Source: Patiria miniata
Taxonomy: Eukaryota > Echinodermata > Asteroidea > Valvatida > Asterinidae
Assembly (NCBI RefSeq): GCF_015706575.1
Contig: NW_024037074.1
Location: 27,765,334-27,829,333, forward strand
Direction: 5' to 3'
DNA: 64,000 bases
The notes beneath the pieces are model-generated. The model ran no database searches. It was not told the DNA's origin and was given only the letters and a program-made list of their open reading frames with translations. A program made the translations under genes and the position numbers. Below, in pieces: positions 23,301 through 35,500 of this stretch (within the stretch, counting starts at the first letter, position 1; each line of letters begins with the position of its first letter).

Positions 23301-26300
23301 GTTATTTTCAGTGGTCCTAAGCCATCGTCCTAAGAGACGGGGGATTTTGTGGAGATTGTGGTGGAATTATGTTAAAGTGTAAGAGAGGTATAAAAGCCAG
23401 CACACCATTAAAAAGGGCAACACGGGATAAAGCCGTTCTACAGGACGAGTGAAATAAGGAAGCCCAAATGGCAGGACCAATTATTGAAGTTAATGAAGTT
23501 TTGCATATATCACTTTCGAAATCTTGGATATGAAAGCCCAATTAATAAGCTTTCTTTTAGTACAAGAATCATTCAAATCACGTACTTTTCAAGTTTCGGA
23601 ATCAGTCTTAAACACAAAAAGGTAAGTGTTTTGTTTTCAGCAAAACGAAAACAATTCACACACATCCCTATGTTAATTTTTTTCTCGTTTTGCTGAAGAA
23701 CACTTACCTATTTTGTGTTCCGTGGACAGAAGTTTAAAACGGTGTTTGTGTTAACAATTCCGTAACTTGAAAAGTACACGAGTGGTTTGAATGAGTCTTT
23801 GCACTACAAGAAAACATATTAATTGGGCTTTCATATCCAAGATTTTAAAAGTGATACATGCAGATCTTCATAGAAAAAATGGTCCTGATATTTGGGTTTA
23901 CTTTTTTGTTTTACTCACCCTGTACAGTGTCTACACTCTTAATTATGCAGCATCAATTTCTGCACGGCACACATAAAGTGTAGCGGAGTATATATTTACA
24001 TTCTAGACAAAGCCTGCATTTGTTTTGTATCCACGGACATACGGACTAATACGTCAAAGCAATTTGTGCTATTTAACGATCCGAGCGAGGCAAATAGTCC
24101 AAGGTTGAAATGTCAACGGCGCTGAAATAAGCCATTGAATGCGGCGTGCGAGACGGATATGCATGGTCGTTATTCAGTCTAAATTGAAATTTTACGACGT
24201 CGTCTGTTTTTTAATTTATGGTCAAATTATGCACGTAGTCGGCTCGAAAATATTGAGGCAGACTGGATTTGACTGCAGGACATAGATTGGTAGTGTAGTA
24301 AACAAATACTTGCAGTTATATGAAATCATGACTGCTTTGTAACAGAAAATAATACATAGGCCTAGAAAGAGAAGAAATTACATTAAAAAAACAAATTCGT
24401 TAGAAGTTATTTTTGAGAGCATTTTCATCATGTTTTTTCATACGAAATTTCACCACGACATTAAAAGTCTTGCATGACGAATCTGTAACTAAAACAAAGT
24501 AGACAAAATTTAATTCCTTATTTCAGCAATCAGAGCCTATAGTGAAATTGGTTGAATAGCTTCTTATTAGCACGTTTAGACAATTTTAATGTCAATATTG
24601 ACACGCTCCGAAAGATTACCGATTGACGTACAAGCGAAATGAAATGCAAACAAATCGTGGAAACGTATACTGCAAACAGCTCTTGGTTATCTTTTTGGTA
24701 CCACGATATATAGTCCTGTCATGGAATCGATATCAACTTCTAAATGCACAGGGTGAGTCAAAAAGTGAGTGACCGAATTATAAAAAAAATAATACTTAAA
24801 AAAATATGTGGCTCGCTCCTTTACATAAAAACAACATAGGCCCTATAACGTACATGTTATTGACAATAGTGTAACTCTGAACATTACGCGTAATTTGCAT
24901 ACTCTATTCCCAAGTTATGTCGATTTTACTAAAAACGATCACAATATTCAGCTGTCCAACACTGATCATTTACCGTTCTACAAACTGATGAATACCCATA
25001 AATTACACAATGAAACATGGACGTTTTGCCACCTCCATGAATAAACAAGAACTTGCAAAGGAAAGCAGACAACACTCACCACCAGTATTTCAAAAAACAA
25101 GAGTTGACCGTCTTGTTCCTTATATTCAAAACACAAAATATGACAAGAATAACAAAGTTTCAGTCTTGGCTCAAATGATTAATATCTCATTTGTATTTGA
25201 ATGCCCGTGTGTAATCTGTAATTCCCACTCAGCTTAATAGCTTCCTATGACATTCCAAGGACAGCTATAAAAATTGGTCAATTTAGTAAAACATGCATAA
25301 CTTCTGATAGAATGGATCAATTTCAGGTAAGTAGGTAAGGTTTTTTAGGTGAGTAGGAGAACATACTTGTTCTTCATTGGTGTATTAAATTTGACTGCTT
25401 TTGAAGAAGAAAAAACATGAATCCAGGTCACTTTCTCTTTGTACATGACATTTTTACAAGAACAACAATCCTCCATAATTCCTTTCAAAAGTTCTACATC
25501 TGTTCTGAACATCTCAGCTATAATTCGACTGCATTAAAAAAAGCATCCGAAAGTACACCGGCAACTGAAACATCCCAGCAGGTTTTTTTTATTTGGGTAA
25601 AAAGTGACCGATAATCTCGATCTGTATCGTAACGGCGATTAACGTCGGTATGCCATTTTGTTTTATCTCTAGTTTATGAACGGCAAATGGAATGCCATGG
25701 ATGATGATGCCTCGGCAAAAACAACACTTGTCACGGCTTTAATTGCTCGAGAGTGAGAAGACACACGCCAAAAGTGCATCTTGCATTACGCGGTGATCCC
25801 CGTACACATTCCAGCCTGATACCTTTTAATGATATCATCACATCTTATGGGTGACACGGAAAGCGTTTACTCGCAACAACACTGATAATAATAGCGGTCC
25901 ATTAATTGCGAAGCTTTTAAGCTTCACGTTGGAGTTTGATATAAGGTTTACTTCAAATGTATCCGAGCTAAAATGGTCAACGTCTAGCTCGTGATCCGCA
26001 TCGCAAGCTTGTAACTTTTGTGGTGTAATTGATAGTAATTGCCTTATACAGTCCTCAAATAAACTTTACTCGATTCGAGTGAAAATTTACTATGATCCGA
26101 CTGAAACTGTGGAAAAACTGATTTCGAGTTGCAATTATTCAATTCATTATTCTATTCCGTCGAATTGATCGAGTTTTCACTTCGAGTTTCCACTGAAGTG
26201 ATTTTTTTTTAAAAGTATTTCGATCTAAAATTACATTATTTTCGCTCTAAATTGCCTTTGGAATTACCGAGTAAATTTTGTAAAAATTATATCTAAAAGT

Positions 26301-29300
26301 AATTGTCTCCAGGTGACGCACACACAAGTAGAAACGACCGTTGTCGAAAAGTCGAAAAGACCTTTCAGTTCCATAATTTTATCTCATTTAGTACATGGTA
26401 TTTTCGAAAATCAGTATCGACATCAATATAAAGAAATGGTTGAAGAATACACATAAATGTCATTAATTGACATGTCTTTTCCATCCAAGACATAAAATAA
26501 AAAGATCAGTAACAAAATAATACTCAATATTTGCTTGAAATGAAAATAAGAAACGCAACTACTCTTCGTGTAGCGACTTCCCTAAAACGAAAGTAGACAT
26601 GTCCCTTTCATTCAGGCATCTTGAGTATGCAGCATGCATGGTATATATGTTATGTATAATGTACATGTACAAGTATAGCTCGGCTACGATATAATGTGTT
26701 AAACATCGGAAGATACAAATAATCGAATGCCCTATAAAACAACACACCTAGAAGTAAATGAGCATTGTATTTATGAAAATGTTCTCTTTTTTGAGATACA
26801 TTTTGGAAAAGTAATTTGTTTCAGCAACATTTTCACAGACTATACATACTGCTACATTGGCTTTGCCACATAGCTTTTGTAGGCATTGCAGATGTGCACT
26901 ATCATGTCTTTTATCATGGCGCAGCTAGCAGTGGAATTTAGAAACAATAAACACTAGATTGAACATTGATTTGACCTGTATGTATACTGGCTACATTTTA
27001 TTGTTGAATCGAGATGGACCGAAAGAATAATGATATGCATGCGTGTTTGACATTCTATGATCGTGATTTTCCAACCGGAGGTTCGATAATTGGTTTTTTT
27101 TCGTTGGGCCAAAGAGTTGTGGTACAAACAGAAGATTAAAAAAACATTATGTGGCGTGACTGTTGAACGCGGAGCTGTATTCTGTGCTGTACATCATATA
27201 CCATCTTGCTGTATAATCATGAAGTTGTATACGGTGTGAGTCACAACGAAAGTGACCAAATTAGAAAAAATATTCCCCCTGGTAGTTCTTCAGGACTACC
27301 CTGCTAAATCTAACAGAGTCCAACCGAAGTTTCCTGTTCAATCCACTGTGCCTTATTTTCAGTTGTCTGCTGGATCCAACGGAGTCCAACTGGGCGTTAT
27401 AATGCGGTTCAGTTGCCTGCTGAATCCAACATTTTGCAATCGGGAATGTTTACACCAGGGGTTTACTGCTCAATCCAACAGGCTCCAGCGGGTATATGAT
27501 ATACTTGGGTCCTGTTGGATTCAGCAGGGTTAAGGTTAAATGATCTGTGGCTCGCTCCATTTAGTAAGAATAACATAGGAATAAAGTACATGGTTTTAAC
27601 CAAAAGTGTGAAGGTTTCACGTCGGCCTAATTCACAAGTTGTTTCTATTTTAACAGAAAAATCATAAGATTCAGGTGCCAACCGCTGATCATTTACCGGT
27701 ACGCATTGAGGAATGCCCTTTAAATACAATGAACGAAAACTCGCAAAAGAGAATACTCATTTCAGGAAAAAGACATAATTTATTCCTCATATATACAAAT
27801 TACAAAAACTGACAGTAAAAAAAATAGTAGTGTTTCAGCCATGACTCAAATTAAATGTCAAAATTGGTTCTATTAGTAAAACGTGCATAAGTTGTGATAT
27901 CAAGGATCAATTTCAGTATTGTAGCAGATGAGTGGGAGAACACGCTCGTTGAATACGTGCCTCATTGGTGTATCAAATTTAATGTATTTTAAGGGGAAAC
28001 ATAAGTAATTCCCGTCGCTTTCGTTTTGACTTACACTGTAGAAATGACGGTTGCGAATAGCCCAATGGGCTCAGGGCCCAATTTCATAGAGCTGCTTAAG
28101 CAGAAAATTTGCTTAAGCACGAAAAAAACATTGCTTAGTAATATTAGGTTACCGGCCAAAACTCCATGTGATGTACATTGCTTGTGACTGGTATTTAGCT
28201 GTTGTTTACTTAGCATAACAATCGCATGGAGTTTTGGCCGGTAACCTGATTTTATTAAGCAAGACGTTTTTGTGCTTAAGCAAGTTTTGTGCTTAAGCAG
28301 CTCTATGAAATTGGCCCCAGATGTTCAAGTCCATTATTTTCAAGGTCGGGGGGATAAGGGCGTCGCGGTCGACACGTACAGAGACGAACGGCATTGAGAA
28401 GTGAAAGGAATTTTGCAATATAAACCAACATTGTAACAGATATAAATAAATAATGCTGCTGAAGGCGCTACTCATTATTACCCTGCTCAATGGGCCCATA
28501 AAATATTCCAGAAACCATCTGAGCTCCCTATGGATTACAGCTCGACTGCCATTGTGGCGCAAAGAAGCTAACCTCAGTCACAGTAAACTTTCCTCAACGG
28601 CAACCATTTTATTTAGTCTTAGGATGAGACATTGACGTGCAGAGCCACACCACGAACGCCTGATATATCCGAGCATGCAAATTGTATGCGATTCCGCGCA
28701 CCAGCCAATCGGAGTCGACTTTAGAAGTTGTGACGTCAGTTCGATCAGAAATGTGGACTAAGCTGTTGGTTAGTCAATTTGGCCGCTATATGTTTTTATC
28801 TGGAGGTCAGTCTTGTTTTTCACAATTAATCGCCGAATCTGCGCGAATATCATACGCGGCTATTCCATAGACTACCATTTACTCCTGGGTATATATGGAG
28901 AACCAGTTTTATAGGGACTAAGTGTCTTGCGTAAGGACACACGCATGGCGACCTATCATGTTGGACTCGAAGCCCATACCTTCACAATTACCCACAGATT
29001 TTTAATTCCACGCTCCAGACCACGAAGCTATAGACCTTTTTCATGCTGCCACCATTTCAGTCATGTTCCCTGTATACTTCTGAATGATAATGTTTTTGTG
29101 CAAAAAGGAACCAGGCTCAGTCTTTCCTTCCACCTTCGCTTTGGTTACGTTGATTTGAATGGGGGAAAAAATCAAGATGGCCGCAACATGATAATGGTCT
29201 TTAATATTAAGCTACGTCACTCCAGCAAAACGTAAGCGTTAAAGTCCGGGGGAAGGACTTTTTTCAAGTAGTCCAATTGAAGGGCGTCCACCCATCCAAC

Positions 29301-32300
29301 CCCACCCGTAAATCACTTTATTTCGAAAAACCTTAGCATATGAAAAAAATGTTGATAGTGTTATTGTTCACAGCAGTCAACGGCGGATCCTTAACCAAAC
29401 TCTTAGGGAACTAGGTCTAAATTACAATTTACAACTGGCGGCCGTTGTAGTTTCGAAAAATAAGGGGGGCCTTTTAATGGCAGAAGGCGCCCCTCCTCCC
29501 CCCCCCCCCCCCGTTTCTGCCCTCTAATATTCTAAAAGGTGGAAATAAAGTAATCCTAAAATAAATATAAATAGGGGAGTCAGGTTGGCGTAGCGTGACT
29601 TTCCTCGCTTCCACCGCATGTGACCCGGGTTCGAATCCCGCCTGGGACAATATGACGGGATTAGGTTTTCAATCCCTGCCTGATTCTGTAGGTTTTCCCC
29701 AGAATATTCTTCTGGGCTTTTCTTCCCACCTCTAAAACTGTAACTTCTTCTCACTGTCTCCTCTCCACAGGTTTCTTCGGGCTTGCGAGCTACAGTGCCT
29801 AGGGCGCTTTTGAGGAATCCTTGGTTTCATTACCAGAAATGATAAATGATAAAAATAATAATAATAATAATTTCTTGTTGACGTCCTGCAGGGATATACA
29901 TGCACTGGAAAGGCCGAGCCGTCGTGACGTGGACTGAGATCGAGTCCAGAGGCAAATCAAAAGTCACCGTCCTGTATGTGGCAGGGGAAGATTACTTCGA
30001 CCAGTACATCACAATCATGGGGAAAGGTACACAAAAAGAAGGGGAGGGGTTTTTCTTAGAGACTTGCTTCTTTAATTGCCTGACTTCACTGTTCGTAAAT
30101 TTGTGGTGTTATAATTACTAACAGGTCTAATAGGGCGACGGTTTGTTATTAAATGTGCTCTAATAGGGCGACATACCTTATTAGGGCAACACATAATGTG
30201 TCGCCCTATTATGAAAACCGCCATTTTGACCCATTTTGACAAGGGTTAGGGCTAGGGGCTAGTGTTAAGGGATGGGGGATAGGGTTAGGGCTAGGGTAAG
30301 GGCTAGGGTAAATTTTGTGCACATGTCTATGGAAGTGTCGCCCTATTGTGGTCATAATTATTATCTAATTATATACAACTTGTATTGAGCAGCCGTCTTG
30401 TAGATTTGTTTTTAAATTCAGTATCCACGGTGTGTTCTGGCTGTTTGTAACTTGTGATGCCGTAATTTTGATAATTCCTATTTTTAATTTGGCTTTTTTG
30501 TTCCCGCCAAATTGAGGACTATGCCTAATTTTAAGCGGGTTTATGTTTCCAAGCCACCCTTTATGCTTAAAGTTTATGAGTGAATCAGAGAATTATAGGT
30601 TTAAACTTTTAGACTGCTGCAGCTTCGGCAAGTGCGCACTTTTATTTTTATCTTCTGTTTGACTTATGCAGATTTTATCAGCTGTATAATATGATCTCAA
30701 AATCCTAAGCTGTCAAAAATATTCACAGAATTGCGTCCTCATCCGCTGAAAAATTGTCAATTTCATAAAATACTTTTATATGGGCCTAGTGCACGAGTTA
30801 GCCATTTAGCCATTTTTGTCGAGTTCCTTGAATGCATTTCATAAATTGTTAACTGTTGAATGGGATGGCACCAGACTAAATTATGCAGCCTTGTTTTACT
30901 GTCATTTTAATTACAAATTTTAAATTCTTCATTTGAAGCAGACTTGAATTAATTAGTAATTTACTTGCTTTCTTTTCTCTTCGCAAGTTCTTCCAAAAAT
31001 GAAGAGTTTACCTCGCTTTCAATTCAATATGGCCGACTCGTGCGCGAGGCCCATTTTAAATTCCCAATTTTATTTTCTCAGACAGAACAGATAATGACGA
31101 CCATCGGTTGGAGTTACCAGCCGGCACGCATTGTCTCCCCTTCAAGTTCAAGCTACCCAACAGGCCGCTGCCATGTTCGTTCGAGGGAACCCTGGGATAC
31201 GTGCGGTTCTTCACGCGCGCTGTCATCGACCGACCCTGGACGTTCGATCACGTGACCAAGAGAGCTTTCACGATCTCCGGAATACCTTATGACCTGAACA
31301 AAGTACAGAACCCTCTGGTAAGGCTTATAATTATATAAAGTAAACAAGAATTTGCCCCCCCCCCAAAAAAAAAAAACCCGAACGTAATTTATTTATTTAT
31401 TTTTAAGTGACGTTGCAATAAAGGCAGGCAGTGCGTACACCAGCCTCTTTTTCTCAACAAAATTTGGTTAAAGTGGTCGGAAATTGCCTCAGATCGCACC
31501 ACAGACCATCGAGAATCCCAAAAATTTGTCGGGGCCCTTGAGCGGGCCCCGAACCCCACGACGTATTTTTGGATACACTATTGTGTTCTGGTTCCGCCCT
31601 TGAATGCATCCAGATAATTTCGGAGAAAAAAACCCAGTTACTATACTATATTTTATTTACATTGGGCCAAACTATATTTAATTTTCAATGTAGTAAGTTG
31701 ATTGTGTGGAAAATAATGGAGCTTACGTTTTATAAACAAAGTTAAGGACAAGAAAAGCCTCTCTGTTGAAAGAATATGCTGTCAGGCCTTTCCATCATGT
31801 CAAAGGACTTTCTGATTTTTTTTTTCAAGAGGGCACAAGTTTGAAAGGGAACGTTTTATGGGCATTTTAATTTCTCGCAACAATTCTTTGTAATCAATTA
31901 GATGGAACAATCTTAATGTGTGCATTTTCTGCAGGTTTGTCAGTAATTAATGCTATTTATTCAAATTTTTAGGCAGTTTCGTTTTTGGTATTGTAATTGG
32001 GTGGCAATTGCTCTTTTCCTTAATGGTTTGAACTGCCTTCCAAATTATTACGTTAGTTAAAATTCTTATTAAATACTGTTACGATCCGAAAATCTCCAAA
32101 CTATCTGTGAATGTGAATTGCTCAGAAAGACTGAATGTATCAGATGCAACAAAGAAATCAAACAAGATCAAAATGTGTAATACATTTTTGTTACATGTAC
32201 ATAACATTAAATTTTATCAAACATGATGATATACACCATTAATGAATACCTAAGACAGTTAATTCCTATTGGTTGAGCCCGTCACGTGGCCGGTCTTGAA

Positions 32301-32493
32301 AGGTTGATTAAACACCGGCTGGCTGGTCTTAAACACCTTTCCCAGTATATCACATGAAATGGACTGCTATGAAATCTGGTATTTTTTGCCCTTCTATTGC
32401 CTGAAGTTCACAGTCCTCACTTAATAGGCATGCGCAATACTACCTATGCGTCCATACTTCATAGTCCTAAATTCCAGGCATGCAAGTTTTCGA

Positions 32494-32529
<36 letters not shown>

Positions 32530-35500
32530 CCCTATGTGTGTCATTGAAAATAGAAAAATACAGCAACTGTACAAAGTCGTGGAGTTATTTGAATTTCCTC
32601 TCTTTTTGTGACTTCTCAGCTGCATGCACCACATGCGCGCCAATCTCCATATAAAGAGTTGCTATACGACTTTTTGGGAGAGAGGTGTTTCTAAATAACA
32701 CGAAATAAAATTGTTGCACAGAATCGTTGCCAATAGTGTACCTTTTGAGTCTTGTTTTGACTTTTTGACCGAAAATGTATTTATGAATGGGAATAAATAT
32801 GTGCTAGGCCGGTATTAAACAAGTCCGTTTAGGACTGGATGGGGCCAGGTTGCCAAATATCCCTCGCCTTCGGCTCGGGGTATAATCAGCGTCCATTCCC
32901 CCAGCCAACAAAGGACTTAATATTGTTTAAAACCGGCCAAGCACATATTATTTATTCCCTTACTATAACCAATTCTTATCAAGTCAATGTACTACGATGA
33001 ACTATTGTAATATTGATCTTTTAAAGGCACCGATATATAATGAAGACGAAAAGACTGTATGTTGCCTGTGTTGTGCAACTGGACCAATCTCCGTCAGTGC
33101 AAGTACCGACAAACGCGCCTATCTCCCCGGCGAAACCGTCTACATTTCTGCGACGTTGGAAAACAGGAGCAATCGAAGCGTCCACTCGCTTGAAGCCGAA
33201 CTAATTCAGGTAAAAGCGCTTCCACTTTTACCGCAAGAATCAAACAGCCTCTCCAACAAAATGAGGGTTTTTTTTTTAATTTATAATTCAACAAGAAAGT
33301 AACAGTAAATGCACCGTATACTAGGTCTACTGCTTGCTTGCCCGTTTAAAAACATTGCTGCAATGCAAACAATCTATGGGCCTTATGGGTGCAACGAAGT
33401 AAATAGGCCAAACATCCGTCTTCCGAGCTCATGAATAATTGTTATACATTAAACATTTTATACTGGGGTGCACACCAGTGATAATTTCCTATACTTCAAA
33501 ATTCTTTTTAAAAATACTCAAAACTCTCACAGGTGTTCGGGCTGTACAGAAAAATGATGATCAAAACGTCGCCTTTCATTTTCTTTTCATTTTTTGATGG
33601 GTGGACCATCGACTTTTCGAGAAATTATCACCGAAAGAAGACCAACCCTACAGCCGATGATGTTTCCCAAACTGGAAAAGTAGTCATGTTGAAAAAGGAT
33701 CCCTCCACAATATGGCTAAATAGCGCCACTTTCGGACCCGGCCAATTGCATCCAAAATGCTCGGAAGTGGAAGCCCCAAGTCCAGGCCAGAGGTGCAGTG
33801 CCATATCTCTTCAATTCCCCAATTCCATGGCTCTCGATCAGAACTCTCTAATACAGAATAATTTGAGTGTATGTGCACTTGTCCTATCCTTACTTTTAAA
33901 TAGGAATATGTAGTTGGCTATTTATTTTTTTCTTTTCTTTTTAAAATTCATACATTTGCAGTATATTTTGCAAAATATTATTTTGTCAATATAATTGTCA
34001 TTTTATTTGTTTTTAACAAAATTGCAATATGTAGAAAGGGTTATGTCTCCTTTGGACACAATTCTGTGTCAGCAAAATATAGTCGAGAAAATTGAAGAGT
34101 CCATCCGCCATATTGTGGAAACCCTTCATTTTGGGGATAAAAGGGGACAAAATGCCCGCCTCTTTCATTGTTTCTAAAAGGCCGGACGAGAAACTACTTT
34201 TTTAGTACTCGGCTATATAACCAAAACAAACATTATTGGATTCGTCAATCCACAAATTGCTATTCGATTCAGCGGTGGCCGCATCCTTCAACACACAACA
34301 CTTGCGGTTTGGGTCTAGGGGCTGTCTGAATGTAAAACTGATCTTAGTATATTCGAGCGGTATTATTAACGTAAACGGGATACACATCTTCACTTGGCAT
34401 TTAACTCAAACAGGTGTGTGTGGGGGCGTTTGTGTCGAGGAGGTAGGCCAAGCAATTACGTTTTAGATTGAGACTTGCTTTCGACGATAATGTGCTGGAA
34501 GTTTCGAAGAAAACATCTTTTTTTTCCAAAACGACTGGCAGACGAAAAAGAATATTTCAATGAGGTCTTGGCTACGGTGTCATCGCTGTCTTTTTATACC
34601 CTAGACCTATTACTTTCGTTTGTACACGTTCAGCGCCATTTGTATAGGATTTATGCACGAGTCGGCCATATTAAATTGAAAGCGAGGTAAACTCTTCATT
34701 TTTGGAACTTGCGAACAGATATGAAAGCAATGAAATAAAGTTTATTAATACCAGTCTGCTGTGATGAATAATTTTAAAATTTGTGATTAAACATACCCTA
34801 ATGTTTTAAACATACCATAATGTTTACAAGCTACACAAATGAAAGTGAGGCTTGGAATGCATAAATAGTCTGGCACCATCCCATTCAACAGTTTACAATT
34901 TAAAAAATACATTCATGAAACTAAATCAAAAATGGCTTCCTCATGAATAAGGTCTATAGTTGCAGACCAGTAAATCGGTCCGAAATTGCCTACGCCGGCC
35001 AAATCACGATTTGCATGGCCTCAAAATCTTCAGTATTCGAGCATGCTGTGGGCCATGAACTTGAGGGTTTGTAAAAAATATGGGTGGAAGCCGTGCAAAG
35101 GACTGTGAGCTTGTAGTTCCGTTCAATTTGAATGAAATTGGGGCCCTTAAAGCGCTCTGTTTTGCAATGGAGTGTAGGCATCGTTTTTCAAAATGGTGAT
35201 GGGCTTCAGGACTATTTTCAGAGGTGATCATCTTCGGATGGAAATTTCTCCTAAAAGTCATCAGTTGACCCCCCAAAAATTGAAAAGAAAATGAAAGATG
35301 ATGAAATAAGCTTTAATTTGGTGTGTCTCGAACACCTTGGAGAGTTGTGAGTATTTTTCCCGAATTTTGAAGTGGGAGCATTTACCATTGGGGTCTATGG
35401 AAGTTTATTTACTGGTCTGCAACCTATAATTTCAAAATGGCGCCTTCCATCGTTTGATGTCAAATGTGTGCGCCTGCGCTTTACATTCCACGACAGTGTT

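Larger units (their letters stand above)
20361..29891. other. Arrestin intron 1 (9.5 kb), repeat-rich
   Basis: No extra coding exon is recognised between MGK..QFR and GIYMHWKGRA, and the phases (1 to 1) join directly. It contains CCCC-tract repeats near 20670-21060, a TACAGGGTGAG element (23439-23924), two copies of a longer CACAGGGTGAG element, a PIF/Harbinger-like MITE (28075-28317) and a SINE (29572-29760). Confidence 0.7.

Noticed and set aside
33533..33913. 126-codon + frame in an arrestin intron as an extra exon
   Set aside because: The exons at 33027 and 37891 join in phase with full family alignment, and this peptide has no arrestin similarity.
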